DNA of 64,000 bases from Burkholderia vietnamiensis LMG 10929 (GCF_000959445.1 NZ_CP009631.1:868001-932000), one strand, 5' to 3'. Counted from the first letter of the stretch, positions 44,465 through 54,553 are shown. A program made the numbers and translations. Notes: a model not told the origin generated them from the sequence alone.

Positions 44465-46105
44465 GTGCAATACGACTACATCATCGTCGGCGCGGGCTCG
44501 GGCGGCTCGAGCCTCGCCGGCCGCCTCGCCGACGCCTGCCCCGATGCGACGATCGCGCTGATCGAAGCCGGTTCGCACACGGAGCGCAATCTGCTCGTCA
44601 ACATGCCGGTCGGCATCGCGGCGCTCGTGCCGTTCAAGCTCGGCACCAACTACGGTTACGAGACGGTGCCGCAGCCGGGCCTCGGCGGCCGCCGCGGCTA
44701 TCAGCCGCGCGGCCGCGGGATGGGCGGCTCGAGCGCGATCAACGCGATGATCTACACGCGCGGCCATCCGGGCGACTACGACGAGTGGGCGGCGCTCGGC
44801 GCGACGGGCTGGGGCTGGCAGGAGGTGCTGCCGTATTTCCGCCGCGCGGAAGGCAACCAGCGCGGTGCCGACGCATGGCACGGCGCGGACGGTCCGCTCA
44901 CGGTTTCCGATCTGCGCTTCCGCAATCCGTTCTCCGAACGATTCGTGCAGGCCGCGCATGCGGCCGGCTATCCGCTGAACGACGACTTCAACGGCGCGAC
45001 GCAGGAAGGCGTCGGCTTCTACCAGGTCACGCATCGCGACGGCTCGCGCTGCAGCGTCGCGCGGGCGTACATCTACGGCCGCAACCGGCCGAACCTGCAC
45101 GTGATCACCGATGCGACGGTGCTGCGCGTCGGCTTCGACGGCAAGCGCGCGGTCGGCGTCGTGGTGTCGCGCGACGGGCGCGTCGAGACGCTCGGCGCGC
45201 GGGCTGAGGTGATCCTGTCGGCCGGCGCGTTCAATTCGCCGCAACTGTTGATGTGCTCGGGGATCGGTCCGGTCGAACAGCTGCGCCGGCACGGCATCGC
45301 GGTCGTGCACGATGCGCCGGAGGTCGGCACGAACCTGAGCGACCACATCGACTTCATCGTCAATACGCGCGTGAATTCGTCCGAACTGGTCGGCATCTGT
45401 CTGCGCGGCATCGCGAAGATGACGCCCGCGCTCGCGCGCTACCTGTCGAGCCGCACGGGGATCATGACGAGCAACGTCGCGGAGGCCGGCGGCTTCATCA
45501 AGAGCGATCCGTCGCTCGATCGTCCCGACCTGCAACTGCATTTCTGCGCGGCGCTGGTCGACGATCACAACCGCAAGATGCACTGGGGGTTCGGTTATTC
45601 GCTGCACGTGTGCGCGCTGCGTCCGTTCAGCCGCGGCACGGTCGCGCTCGCGAGCGGCGATGCGCGCGACGCGCCGCTGATCGATCCGCGCTTCTTCAGC
45701 GATACGCGCGATCTCGACCTGCTGGTGCGCGGCGCGCACGCGATGCGGCGGATCCTGTCGCAGGCGCCGCTCGCGTCGCAAGGCGGCCGCGAGCTGTACA
45801 CGCGGCCAGACCAGAGCGACGCCGAGCTGCGCGCGACGATCGTCGCGCACGCCGACACGATCTACCATCCGGTCGGCACCTGCCGGATGGGCTCCGATGC
45901 GCGGGCGGTCGTCGATCCGCAACTGCGCGTGCGCGGCGTCGACGGGTTGCGGGTCGTGGATGCGTCGGTGATGCCGACGCTGATCGGCGGCAACACGAAT
46001 GCGCCGTCGGTGATGATCGGCGAGCGCGCGGCGGACTTCATCGTCGCGGCGCGCAACGGCAGCGCGTCGCGCAGCGCGGCGGCCGCGGCCGTGCACGGCC
46101 GCTGA
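44465..46105 (+). CDS. GMC-family FAD alcohol oxidoreductase
   Basis: 546-aa glucose-methanol-choline oxidoreductase related to choline and aliphatic alcohol dehydrogenases (AlkJ-like). The FAD motif is IVGAGSGGSSLAGRL near the N-terminus, the GMC signature GRGMGGSSAINAM follows, and the C-terminal active-site region has HPVGTCRMG and GGNTNAPSVMIGERAADFI. GTG 44465 is preferred over ATG 44444: an AAGGAGA site lies about seven bases before the GTG, while the ATG has none. It is convergent with fliK 23 bases downstream. Substrate unknown. Confidence 0.9.
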   Translation: MQYDYIIVGAGSGGSSLAGRLADACPDATIALIEAGSHTERNLLVNMPVGIAALVPFKLGTNYGYETVPQPGLGGRRGYQPRGRGMGGSSAINAMIYTRGHPGDYDEWAALGATGWGWQEVLPYFRRAEGNQRGADAWHGADGPLTVSDLRFRNPFSERFVQAAHAAGYPLNDDFNGATQEGVGFYQVTHRDGSRCSVARAYIYGRNRPNLHVITDATVLRVGFDGKRAVGVVVSRDGRVETLGARAEVILSAGAFNSPQLLMCSGIGPVEQLRRHGIAVVHDAPEVGTNLSDHIDFIVNTRVNSSELVGICLRGIAKMTPALARYLSSRTGIMTSNVAEAGGFIKSDPSLDRPDLQLHFCAALVDDHNRKMHWGFGYSLHVCALRPFSRGTVALASGDARDAPLIDPRFFSDTRDLDLLVRGAHAMRRILSQAPLASQGGRELYTRPDQSDAELRATIVAHADTIYHPVGTCRMGSDARAVVDPQLRVRGVDGLRVVDASVMPTLIGGNTNAPSVMIGERAADFIVAARNGSASRSAAAAAVHGR

Positions 46106-46128
46106 GCGCCGGTCAGCGCACGCGATGC

Positions 46129-47541
46129 TCAGGCAAACGTATCGACGAGGCCGGCGCGGCTCACGGTTGCGGCGGCCGCTGCGGATGGCGCGGCGTCGAG
46201 CGGTGCGTCGGCGCCTGACGATCCGGCGCGTGCGCGCGACGCCGGTCGTCCGCCGGCGAAGGCCTGTTGCTGCGCGTTCTGCTGCGAGCCGAAGCCGCCG
46301 TCGCTGACCGTCGCGCTGCCCAGCCCGAGACCGCCCGCTTCCATCGCTTCGCGCAGCTTCGGCAGCGCCGCCTCGACGGCATCGCGCACCTGCGGGTGCT
46401 GCGACACGAACAGCGCGTGCGCATGATTGTCTGCCACGCGCAGCACGACCTGCAGCGGCCCGAGATCCGGCGGGTTCAGCGTGAGCTCGGCGCTCTGCTG
46501 ATGCGCATTCGACAGGAACACGACCTTCTGGCTCAGCGCATCGGTCCAGTCCGCGGTGCCGACGTGCGGCGCGAGCACGTGCGCATTGGCCGCGGCGATC
46601 GAGCCGGCGACCGGAGACGCCTGCACGTTCGCCTGTGCCGCAGCCGCGGCCGTGGCCGCTGCGGTGGCGGCGGCCGCCGTCGCATCGGCTGCCGGGCTGG
46701 CGGCCTGTTCGCCGGACCCGAATCCATGCTGCGCGGCCGACTGGCCGCCCGCGCCGGCCTGCAGCGCCGAGGCGGCCGCTTGCGCGGGCGTCTGTTGGGT
46801 TGCGAGCGCACCCTTCGCGTCCGCGAGCGTGCGATCGAAGGTCGGGACGGTCGGCGTGGACTGCGCGCCTGCGGCCGTCGGCGCAGCCGCCGACGACGTG
46901 CCCGCGGCGCCGGCGGGCAGCGCGATCGCGCCCGCGTCGCCGCTCAGCTTCGCGAGCGCGGCCTGCAGCGCATCGCGGGCCGCTGCGGGCGCGACCGGCG
47001 TGGCGGCGGCATCGGTGCCGGCCTGATGTGCGAGCGCGGCCGTCGCGTCGGGCTGGCCCGCTGCGACCGCCGTCCCGGCGAGCGCGGCGGCGCCGGCAGC
47101 CGTCGCCGCGGCATCCGCGGCGGCCGGCGCCGGATTGTCCACGCGCGCCTGCAATTGCGCCTGCATGGCGACGGCCGCGGCCAGCGCGGCCGCATCCGGG
47201 TTCGGCGTCGCGTTCGCGTCGTCGGTGGACTTGTCGTCGTGGTTGCCGGACGGCTTCGACGGGTTCGTGCCGGTAGTCGAGGTCGACGAATTCGGCGCCG
47301 ACGTCGATGCGGCCGATGAAGTCGCGCCATCCGACGTGTCGCCGCTGGCGGCGTCGTGGCGGCTGGCGACGCTTTGCTTGAGCGTCTGCGCGAACGGCAC
47401 GGCGGCCGGGCCGCTGGCGGAATCGTTGCCGGCCGACGCGGCCGGCGTGGCGGATGCGGCCGACGAGCCCGAGTTGCGAACGGCCTTGATGGCGGCGCCG
47501 GCGGTGTCGATCAGGGCGCCGAGCAGGGGAAGAGGGAGCAT
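46129..47541 (-). CDS. fliK: Flagellar hook-length control protein FliK
   Basis: 470-aa secreted ruler protein that stops hook growth and switches export specificity with FlhB. The first 370 residues are Ala/Thr/Ser/Asp-rich and low-complexity, as usual for FliK. The conserved C-terminal Flg_hook domain occupies about 365-450 (SAELTLNPPDLGPLQVVLRV, KLREAMEAGGLGLG). ATG 47541 was chosen because fliJ ends just upstream at 47573; a frame extending into fliJ is a shadow. Last gene of fliF-G-H-I-J-K. Confidence 0.93.
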   Translation of the reverse strand: MLPLPLLGALIDTAGAAIKAVRNSGSSAASATPAASAGNDSASGPAAVPFAQTLKQSVASRHDAASGDTSDGATSSAASTSAPNSSTSTTGTNPSKPSGNHDDKSTDDANATPNPDAAALAAAVAMQAQLQARVDNPAPAAADAAATAAGAAALAGTAVAAGQPDATAALAHQAGTDAAATPVAPAAARDALQAALAKLSGDAGAIALPAGAAGTSSAAAPTAAGAQSTPTVPTFDRTLADAKGALATQQTPAQAAASALQAGAGGQSAAQHGFGSGEQAASPAADATAAAATAAATAAAAAQANVQASPVAGSIAAANAHVLAPHVGTADWTDALSQKVVFLSNAHQQSAELTLNPPDLGPLQVVLRVADNHAHALFVSQHPQVRDAVEAALPKLREAMEAGGLGLGSATVSDGGFGSQQNAQQQAFAGGRPASRARAGSSGADAPLDAAPSAAAAATVSRAGLVDTFA

Positions 47542-47572
47542 GACGATTCTCTGGTTCGAAAGCGTTGAGCGG

Positions 47573-48031
47573 TTAGGCCGAACGGGCCGCGTCGGCCCGC
47601 ATGCGCAGAATCTTCGCGGCGTGTTCGTCGGCGTCGCGCTGTTCGCGCTTCGCGGCGCGCTGCGCGTCCTGCGCGACGCCGCGCGCCTGCAGGATCTCGT
47701 ACGAGCCGACGGTGCGCTTCTTCTGCTGCCAGTTCGGGCGTGCCTCGTCGATGCGCACTTCGGCCGCGGCCAGCACGCCGCGCTGCTGCGCGATCGCCGC
47801 GTCGAGCGTATCGATGAACGCCTGGAAATTGCGCCAGTTGCCGGCCGGCATGCCGTGCTGCGCCGACTGCGAGAAGCGCGCGTGGTATTCGTCCCGATAG
47901 CGCAGCAGCGCGTCGAGCTGTTCGGCGGCCGCGCTGCGATCGCGCTGCGCGGTGCCGAGCTGCTTGGCCGCGGCGTCGAGGTCTTCCTGCGCGCGGTCGA
48001 GCAGCAGTTGCAACGGAAATCCATGTGCCAT
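47573..48031 (-). CDS. fliJ: Flagellar export chaperone FliJ
   Basis: 152-aa almost wholly helical, coiled-coil protein that fits in the centre of the FliI ring and promotes export. The family start is MAHGFPLQLLLDRAQED. Other evidence is its length, its coiled-coil character (AIAQQRGVLAAAEVRIDEAR) and its place between fliI and fliK. It begins only five bases after fliI. Confidence 0.9.
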   Translation of the reverse strand: MAHGFPLQLLLDRAQEDLDAAAKQLGTAQRDRSAAAEQLDALLRYRDEYHARFSQSAQHGMPAGNWRNFQAFIDTLDAAIAQQRGVLAAAEVRIDEARPNWQQKKRTVGSYEILQARGVAQDAQRAAKREQRDADEHAAKILRMRADAARSA

Positions 48032-48036
48032 CGGCG

Positions 48037-49563
48037 TCAGCCTCCGTATTCGTCGAACAGCGCATCGAGCGCGGCGAGGCTCGATGCGAACGGCGCGCAT
48101 TCGCGAAAGCCCTGCTGCAGGAACGCTTCGATGCGCGGGTAGAGCGCGATCGCGCGGTCGAGCTGCGCGTCGCGGCCCGGTGCATAGGCGCCCACCGCGA
48201 TCAGGTCGCGATTGCGCTGGTAGCGCGACAGCATCTGCTTGAACTGCCGCACGCGGTCGAGATGCCCTTCGTCGATCAGCGCGGTCATCGCGCGGCTGAT
48301 CGACGCCTCGATGTCGATCGCCGGATAGTGGCCGGCCTCGGCGAGCGAGCGCGACAGCACGATATGGCCGTCGAGGATCGCGCGCGCGGAGTCGGCGATC
48401 GGGTCCTGCTGGTCGTCGCCTTCGGTCAGCACCGTGTAGAACGCGGTGATCGAGCCGCCGCCTTCCGGCCCGTTGCCGGTGCGCTCGACGAGCGCGGGCA
48501 GCTTCGCGAACACCGACGGCGGATAGCCCTTGGTCGCGGGCGGCTCGCCGATCGCCAGCGCGATCTCGCGCTGCGCCATCGCGTAGCGCGTCAGCGAATC
48601 CATCAGCAGCAGCACGTGCTTGCCCTGGTCGCGGAAATATTCGGCGAGCGAGGTCGCATAGGCGGCGCCCTGCATCCGCAGCAGCGGCGACACGTCGGCC
48701 GGCGCCGCGACGACGACCGAGCGCGCGAGGCCGTCCTCGCCGAGGATCTGCTCGATGAATTCCTTCACTTCGCGGCCGCGTTCGCCGATCAGCCCGATCA
48801 CGATCACTTCCGCGCTCGTGTAGCGCGCCATCGTGCCGAGCAGCACCGACTTGCCGACGCCGGAACCCGCGAACAGGCCCATGCGCTGCCCGCGGCCGAC
48901 GGTGAGCAGGCCGTTGATCGCGCGTACGCCGACGTCGAGCACGTGATGAATCGGTTCGCGATCGAGCGGGTTGATCGACGGCGCGGACAGCGGCGCGTCG
49001 ACCTTCGCCGCGAGCGGGCCGAGGCCGTCGAGCGGGCGGCCCGACGCGTCGACGACGCGCCCGAGCATTTCCCAGCCGACCGGCAGCCGTTTCGCGCCCG
49101 CGAGCGGATCGGCGACGGGGGCGGCTTCGAGCGGCCACACGCGCGCGCCGGGCAACACGCCGGCCACGTCGGTGGTCGGCATCAGGAACAGGCGCTCGCC
49201 GGAGAAGCCGACGACTTCCGCTTGCGCGTACGGCAGCGTGCTGCCGGGGGGCAGCTCGATCGTGCATTCGGCGCCGACCGACAGCCGCAGGCCGATCGCT
49301 TCGAGCACGAGCCCCGCCGCGCGCGTGAGGCGCCCGCAGGGCCGCAGCGGCAGCGCGCGCTGGCTGCGCGTCGCGAGCGTGTGCAGATGCGTGCGCCAAT
49401 GTTCGAGGTGCGGATTGTGCGGCGCGTGCCGCGTGTCGGCCGGCGCGCTCGCGGCGGCGGGCTCTGCGCCCGGCGCGCCTTCTGGCCCGAACGACGCGAG
49501 CGCGAGTTCGCGCTCGAGCGGCGTCAAGCCGTCGTGCGCGAGCTGCTCGGGCGAGCGCGTCAC
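48037..49563 (-). CDS. fliI: Flagellum-specific ATPase FliI
   Basis: 508-aa F1-like ATPase of the flagellar type III export apparatus. Walker A is [12 protein letters not shown], Walker B is [12 protein letters not shown], and [20 protein letters not shown] is typical of FliI. The N-terminal about 60 residues are Ala/Pro-rich and longer than in Salmonella FliI. I start it at GTG 49563, which overlaps the fliH stop as GTGA; GTG 49566 is one codon earlier. Confidence 0.93.
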   Translation of the reverse strand: MTRSPEQLAHDGLTPLERELALASFGPEGAPGAEPAAASAPADTRHAPHNPHLEHWRTHLHTLATRSQRALPLRPCGRLTRAAGLVLEAIGLRLSVGAECTIELPPGSTLPYAQAEVVGFSGERLFLMPTTDVAGVLPGARVWPLEAAPVADPLAGAKRLPVGWEMLGRVVDASGRPLDGLGPLAAKVDAPLSAPSINPLDREPIHHVLDVGVRAINGLLTVGRGQRMGLFAGSGVGKSVLLGTMARYTSAEVIVIGLIGERGREVKEFIEQILGEDGLARSVVVAAPADVSPLLRMQGAAYATSLAEYFRDQGKHVLLLMDSLTRYAMAQREIALAIGEPPATKGYPPSVFAKLPALVERTGNGPEGGGSITAFYTVLTEGDDQQDPIADSARAILDGHIVLSRSLAEAGHYPAIDIEASISRAMTALIDEGHLDRVRQFKQMLSRYQRNRDLIAVGAYAPGRDAQLDRAIALYPRIEAFLQQGFRECAPFASSLAALDALFDEYGG

Positions 49564-50240
49564 CACGTGCTCACCTTGCCGATCGCGGCGGCGACGCGCT
49601 GCCAGCGGGTGGGCAGCGTCGCGTCGACCTCGCCGGTGGCGGCGTGCGCGCGGCAGCCGCCGCGTTCGATCGACGCGTCGGTGCGCACGCTCCAGCCGAG
49701 CGTGTCGAGATCGTCCTGCAGATAGGCTTCGACGACGGGCAGGTCGGCCGGATTCACGACGAGATGCGGGGCGCCGGACAGCGCCGGTTCGGCGGCGAGC
49801 ACGTCGCGCACGGCCGCGACCAGCGCGGCGGGATCGTGCTTCACGTGCTGACGCACGACCTGCTGCGCGATGTCGAGCGCGAGCTGCGCGAGATCGGACG
49901 CGAGATCGTGCTCGGCCTGCGACACGGCCTCGCGAAACGATACGGCCAGCGCGGCAAGCTGCGCGGCCTGCTCGCGGGCTTCGGCCTGGCCGGCCGCATA
50001 GCCCTGCTCGCGGCCCTGCTCGAAGCCGGCCTGGTAGCCGCGCGCCTGGCCGTCGACGTGGCCGGCCGCGTGGCCTTCCGCATGGGCGGCGTCGCGCACG
50101 CGCTGCAGTTCCTCGGCGAGCGCGGCGGCCGCGGCGGCCGCGTCGTCGGGCGGCGGAGGCGGCGGGGGCGGGTCGAACGACGCCATCTCCCACCGCTGGT
50201 ACGCGGTGAGCGTGGCGCGATCGCGCGCGGCATCAGACAT
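49560..50240 (-). CDS. fliH: Flagellar assembly protein FliH
   Basis: 226-aa regulator of FliI. A proline run ([10 protein letters not shown]) near residue 25 is followed by a GxxxG-type Ala/Gly repeat helix ([21 protein letters not shown]), as in FliH stators, and a C-terminal domain ([29 protein letters not shown]). It overlaps fliG by eight bases and fliI by four, so the genes are coupled. Confidence 0.93.
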   Translation of the reverse strand: MSDAARDRATLTAYQRWEMASFDPPPPPPPPDDAAAAAAALAEELQRVRDAAHAEGHAAGHVDGQARGYQAGFEQGREQGYAAGQAEAREQAAQLAALAVSFREAVSQAEHDLASDLAQLALDIAQQVVRQHVKHDPAALVAAVRDVLAAEPALSGAPHLVVNPADLPVVEAYLQDDLDTLGWSVRTDASIERGGCRAHAATGEVDATLPTRWQRVAAAIGKVSTW

Positions 50241-51228
50241 ATGCGTCTTCCGCCTTGCCGCCTAGCACGATCTGGCCGCTCTCGGCGAGGTTGCGCACGA
50301 TCTGCAGGATGCGGCGCTGCTGCGTCTCGACTTCGGACACGCGCACCGGGCCGCGCGCGTCGAGATCCTCGGCGAGCAGCTCGGCTGCGCGCTGCGACAT
50401 GTTCGCGAGGAACTTCTGGCGCAGCGCGGGCGGCGCGCCCTTCAGCGCGATGATCAGCGTCTCGGATTCGACTTCCTTCAGCACCATCTGGATCGCGCGA
50501 TCCTCGAGGTCGAGCAGGTTCTCGAACACGAACATCTGGTCGACGATCTTCTGCGCGAGATCGGCGTCGTACTGGCGCACGTTTTCGAGCACGCCTTCCT
50601 CATGATGGCTCGTCATGAAGTTCAGGATCTCGGCCGCGGTGCGGATGCCGCCCATCGGGCTGCGCTTCAGGTTGTCGCTGCCGGACAGCAGGCCGGTCAG
50701 CACGTCGTCGAGCTCGCGCAGCGCGGCCGGCTGGATGCCGTCGAGCGTCGCGATCCGCAGCAGCACGTCGTTGCGCAGCCGTTCGGTGAAGCACGACGCG
50801 ATTTCCGACGCCTGGTCGCGGTCGAGGTGCACGAGGATCGTCGCGATGATCTGCGGATGCTCGTTCTTGATCAGCTCGGCGACGGCGGCCGAATCCATCC
50901 ACTTCAGGCCTTCGATGCCGCTCGTGTCGCTGCCCTGCAGGATCCGGTCGATCAGCACGCCGGCCTTGTCCTCGCCGAGCGCCTTGGTCAGCACCGAGCG
51001 GATGTAGTCGCCGGAATCGAGCGACAGCGCGGTGTGCTGCTCCGCTTCGCGCGCGAACTCCTGCAGCACTTCCTCGACCTGCTCGCGCGTGACGTTCTTC
51101 AGCGCGGCCATCGCGGCGCCGATCTTCTGCACCTCGCGCGGCGCGAGGAACTTGAATACTTCAGCGGCCTCTTCCTCGCCGATCGACATCAGCAGGAGCG
51201 CGCTCTTGTTCAGGCCTTCAGCGTTCAT
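50233..51228 (-). CDS. fliG: Flagellar motor switch protein FliG
   Basis: 331-aa rotor protein of the C-ring. The N-terminal FliF-binding domain begins MNAEGLNKSALLLMSIGEEEAAEVFKFL. The middle domain has HPQIIATILVHLD, and the C-terminal torque helix carries the conserved charged residues (EDLDARGPVRVSEVETQQRRILQI). It overlaps fliF by eleven bases. Confidence 0.97.
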   Translation of the reverse strand: MNAEGLNKSALLLMSIGEEEAAEVFKFLAPREVQKIGAAMAALKNVTREQVEEVLQEFAREAEQHTALSLDSGDYIRSVLTKALGEDKAGVLIDRILQGSDTSGIEGLKWMDSAAVAELIKNEHPQIIATILVHLDRDQASEIASCFTERLRNDVLLRIATLDGIQPAALRELDDVLTGLLSGSDNLKRSPMGGIRTAAEILNFMTSHHEEGVLENVRQYDADLAQKIVDQMFVFENLLDLEDRAIQMVLKEVESETLIIALKGAPPALRQKFLANMSQRAAELLAEDLDARGPVRVSEVETQQRRILQIVRNLAESGQIVLGGKAEDAYV

Positions 51229-52981
51229 CGGACACCCAGTTCTTCACGACGGTGGCGACGATCTTCGGATCCTGGCGGGCGATCGTGCGCGCGTAGTCGA
51301 GGTTGCGTTCGTAGCGGTTCTTCTCGTTCTCGAAGCCGAGCAGCATCGGATCGGGCTCGGCGGCCGCCTCCGGCGCGGGCAGGCCGTCGAGCACGACCGT
51401 GTCCTCCGGCGCCGCGAGCGCCGGCGCGGGCGGCTCGGGCGGCGGGAACGCGCGGCGCATCGCCGGGCGCACGAACATGAAGTAGAGCGCCGCCGCGGCC
51501 GCCGCGATGCCGAGCCACTTCGCGGCTTCCTTCGCCATCTCGATCATGTCCGGCTGGCGCCACCACGGCAGGTCGGCGTACGGGTCGTTCGCGGTCGAGA
51601 ACGCGCTGTTCACGACGTTCACCGAGTCGCCGCGCTTCTCGTCGTAGCCCATCGCGTCCTTCACGAGCTGCTCGATCTGCGCGAGCTTCGCGGGCGGCAG
51701 CGGCTGCATCGTCACGTGGCCCTTCGCGTCGGCCACCGGCTGATAGTTGACGACCACCGCGACCGACAGCCGCTTCACGTTGCCCATCGGCTGCTCGACG
51801 TGGCGGATCGTCTTGTCGAGCTCGTAGTTGGTCGTCTGGTCCTTGCGGTCGCTCACCGGCGTCGACTGCGGCCCGCTCTGGCCGTTGCCCGCGACGATCG
51901 GCGCGGACGCCGGCTGCGGCGGCGTGTTCGACAGCGCGCCCGGCACGCCCGACGCGCCGCCCTGCGCGAGTTCGGTCGCGCTGCTGGTCTGCTGGCTGCG
52001 GATCGCGGCCTGCTGCGGCGTGCCGTTCGGGCCGTAGCTTTCCGAGGTCTGTTCGAGCTTCGAGAAATCGATGTCCGCGCTGACCTGCGAGCGCGCGTTG
52101 CCGGTGCCGAAGATCGGCGCGAGGATCGAATCGATGCGCTTCTGCGTATTGCGCTCGACCTGCTGCACGTACTTGAGCTGGCTCGCGTCGAGGCCGGACG
52201 CCGAGGCCGGCTGCGTCAGCAGGTTGCCGTCCTGGTCGACGATCGTCACGTTCTTCGCCGGCATGTCGGGCACGCCCGACGACACCATTCGCGTGATCGC
52301 CTGCACCTGGCCCTCGTCGAGCACGCGGCCGGGGTAGAGGTCGATGAACACCGACGCGCTCGGTGCTTCCTTGTCGCGCACGAACACCGACGGCTTCGGG
52401 ATCGCGAGATGCACGCGCGCGCCGCGCACGGCGTTGATCGATTCGATCGTGCGCTGCAGCTCGCCTTCGAGCGCGCGCTGGTAGTTCACCTGCTCGGCGA
52501 ACTGGCTGATGCCGAATTTCTGGTTGTCCATCAGCTCGAAGCCGACCGAGCCGCCCTTCGGCAGGCCCATCGCCGCGAGCTTCAGCCGCGTTTCGTGCAC
52601 CTGGTTCGACGGCACCAGGATCGCGCCGCCGGCGTCGGCGAACTTGTAGGGAACGTTTGCCTGCTGGAGCGCGGCGATGATCGCGCCGCCGTCACGGTCG
52701 GACAGGTTGCTGTAGAGCACGCGATAGTCGGGCGTGCGGCTCCACAGCACGAGGGCGGTAATCGCGGCGATCGCAAACGCGACGGCGATCAGGAACGGCA
52801 GCTTCGGGTTGCCCTTCATCCGTGCGATGCCCGGAATCCGTTCCGCGAAGCCGCCGAACCCGAAGTCAGCGCCGGCAGCGCCCGCGCCCGGCAACGCGGC
52901 GGCCGCGGTTGCGCCTGGCACCGGGCCGGCGAGGCCCGTGCGAGCGTCGGGGTTGATCAGCGAGTTGGCCTGCGAATCCAT
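51218..52981 (-). CDS. fliF: Flagellar MS-ring protein FliF
   Basis: 587-aa membrane ring on which the flagellum is built. The Ala/Gly-rich N-terminus is followed by the first membrane helix (about 60-80), the YscJ/FliF ring-building motifs (VLYSNLSDRDGGAIIAAL, MGLPKGGSVGFE), a low-complexity linker, the second membrane helix (about 485-505) and a FliG-binding tail ending VKNWVSDER. It is the first gene of the minus-strand flagellar set and is divergent from fliE across 248 bases. Confidence 0.95.
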   Translation of the reverse strand: MDSQANSLINPDARTGLAGPVPGATAAAALPGAGAAGADFGFGGFAERIPGIARMKGNPKLPFLIAVAFAIAAITALVLWSRTPDYRVLYSNLSDRDGGAIIAALQQANVPYKFADAGGAILVPSNQVHETRLKLAAMGLPKGGSVGFELMDNQKFGISQFAEQVNYQRALEGELQRTIESINAVRGARVHLAIPKPSVFVRDKEAPSASVFIDLYPGRVLDEGQVQAITRMVSSGVPDMPAKNVTIVDQDGNLLTQPASASGLDASQLKYVQQVERNTQKRIDSILAPIFGTGNARSQVSADIDFSKLEQTSESYGPNGTPQQAAIRSQQTSSATELAQGGASGVPGALSNTPPQPASAPIVAGNGQSGPQSTPVSDRKDQTTNYELDKTIRHVEQPMGNVKRLSVAVVVNYQPVADAKGHVTMQPLPPAKLAQIEQLVKDAMGYDEKRGDSVNVVNSAFSTANDPYADLPWWRQPDMIEMAKEAAKWLGIAAAAAALYFMFVRPAMRRAFPPPEPPAPALAAPEDTVVLDGLPAPEAAAEPDPMLLGFENEKNRYERNLDYARTIARQDPKIVATVVKNWVSDER

Positions 52982-53229
52982 GCGAGGAGTTTCTCCGGAG
53001 CGGGACGACTGAGCCGCTCAGGCGAGCGGACGGACAATGACACGATGCGATTATCGGGACCGGAGCGCGACTCCGATCGCCCGAAAAGAGCCGGGTTTCC
53101 CCCGTACTTTCTCGGCTTTGGCGCGGGCCGCGCTGCTATCCTTTTTCGCTATCCGGCATGGTGCGCATGGTGCGGCGCCGGCGGGTCGCCCGGGACGTCC
53201 GGGTCTCTTCTCTTGTGTCTGGGGACAGC

Positions 53230-53574
53230 ATGGTTGCCAACGTCAGCGGAATCGGGTCGGTATTGCAACAAATGCAGGCGATGGCCGCGCAGGCGAACGG
53301 CGGCGTGGCCAGCCCGGCGGCGGCGCTCGCCGGCTCGGGCGCGGCCACGGCGGGGACCTTCGCGAGCGCGATGAAGGCGTCGCTCGACAAGATCAGCGGC
53401 GACCAGCAACATGCGCTCGGCGAGGCCCGCGCGTTCGAGGTCGGCGCGGCGAACGTGTCGCTGAACGACGTGATGGTCGACATGCAGAAGGCCAACATCG
53501 GCTTCCAGTTCGGCCTCCAGGTCCGCAACAAGCTGGTGAGCGCTTACAACGAGGTCATGCAGATGTCGGTGTGA
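53230..53574 (+). CDS. fliE: Flagellar hook-basal body protein FliE
   Basis: 114-aa rod-MS ring adaptor. The N-terminal part is low-complexity ([17 protein letters not shown]), and the C-terminal half is the conserved core ([39 protein letters not shown]). ATG 53230 gives the usual length; an upstream frame to 53158 is not family-like. It is divergent from fliF and lies before a sigma-28 promoter for fliS. Confidence 0.93.
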   Translation: MVANVSGIGSVLQQMQAMAAQANGGVASPAAALAGSGAATAGTFASAMKASLDKISGDQQHALGEARAFEVGAANVSLNDVMVDMQKANIGFQFGLQVRNKLVSAYNEVMQMSV

Positions 53575-53606
53575 TGTCCCGCGGGCGGGGCGGCCGCGTG
53601 CGCGCC

Positions 53607-53633
53607 TAAAGGTTTTCAATTCCCTTCCGATAA
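53607..53633 (+). promoter_or_regulatory. Sigma-28 (FliA) promoter for fliST
   Basis: TAAAGGTT (53607-53614), an 11-base spacer, and TCCGATAA (53626-53633). This differs from the flagellar consensus TAAAGTTT-N11-GCCGATAA by one base in each box. The expected start is near 53640, 68 bases before fliS. Confidence 0.82.
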
Positions 53634-53707
53634 CTCCGGAACAGGGCCGCGTCGTGCGATGCAGGGCGGCGGCTACCGCATAGCCAACGCATCACAAGGA
53701 GAAGCGC

Positions 53708-54142
53708 ATGTTTTCGCCAGGGCACGCTGGAGCCAGCGCATACGCGCGCGTCGGCGTCGAGACGGGCGTGATGGGCGCGTCGCCGCACCGGCTGATCGCG
53801 ATGCTGTATCAGGGCGCGCGCCAGGCGATCGCACTGGGGCGCATGCATTTGCAGCAGGGCAACGTGGCCGCTCGCGGCGAAGCGATCGGCAAAGCCATCT
53901 CGATCGTCGAGAGCGGGCTGCAGGCGTCGCTGAACCGCGACGTCGGCGGCGAGATCGCCGCGCGGCTCGACGCGCTGTACACCTACATGGGCCGCCGGCT
54001 GCTGCAGGCCAACGCGCAGGGCAGCGACGCGATGCTGGTCGAGGTCGACGGGCTGCTCGCCACGCTCGAGGAAGCTTGGACGGGCATTGCGCCCGAAGTC
54101 GCCCGGATGGCCGCGCAGCAGGCTGCGGATGCGGCCAGATGA
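53708..54142 (+). CDS. fliS: Flagellin chaperone FliS
   Basis: 144-aa helical export chaperone that binds flagellin C-terminal residues and prevents early polymerisation. The family blocks are AYARVGVETGVMGASPHRLIAMLYQGA and NVAARGEAIGKAISIVESGLQASLN. The C-terminus is Ala-rich. Its stop overlaps the fliT start as ATGA. Transcription probably begins at the sigma-28 promoter just upstream. Confidence 0.95.
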   Translation: MFSPGHAGASAYARVGVETGVMGASPHRLIAMLYQGARQAIALGRMHLQQGNVAARGEAIGKAISIVESGLQASLNRDVGGEIAARLDALYTYMGRRLLQANAQGSDAMLVEVDGLLATLEEAWTGIAPEVARMAAQQAADAAR

Positions 54143-54471
54143 ACGGCAAGGCCCAATACTTCGCTAGCTACGAGGCGCTCGCGGCCGTGTCCGGCCAGAT
54201 GCTGAGCGCTGCGCGCGCTGCCGACTGGAGCGTGTTGCCGGCGCTGCAGGTGGAGTTCCTGCGCCTCGTCGACGAGTTGAAGGAGGCCGCACCGGGCGTT
54301 GCGCTCGACGAGCCCGAGCGGGGCCGCAAGCTCGAATTGATTCGCCGGATCCTGGCCGACGACGCCGCGATCCGCGATCTCGCCAGCCCGGACATGGCCC
54401 GGCTGTCGGGGCTGTTCGAGGCGCGCCGCTCGAGCCGCGTATTGACCGATCTGTATCGCGCGCGCGGGTAA
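54139..54471 (+). CDS. fliT: Flagellar export chaperone FliT
   Basis: 110-aa helical protein, chaperone for the filament cap FliD and, in enterics, an FlhDC antagonist. The sequence has the short FliT layout (YEALAAVSGQMLSAARAADW...LQVEFLRLVDEL...RKLELIRRILADDAAIRDL). ATG 54139 overlaps the fliS stop. The family is weakly conserved, so the call depends partly on the neighbour. Confidence 0.85.
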   Translation: MNGKAQYFASYEALAAVSGQMLSAARAADWSVLPALQVEFLRLVDELKEAAPGVALDEPERGRKLELIRRILADDAAIRDLASPDMARLSGLFEARRSSRVLTDLYRARG

Positions 54472-54553
54472 GGCCCGTTTGCCGGGGCGGCGCTTGCCGC
54501 GGGCCCCGATTCCGGATTTGCAACGAAGTGGCTGAGGTGAGCAGGCTCCGATC

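Noticed and set aside
52982..53229. Sigma-54 promoter in the fliE-fliF spacer
   Set aside because: A TGGCGC was seen near 53120, but the GG-to-GC spacing does not fit the -24/-12 rule.
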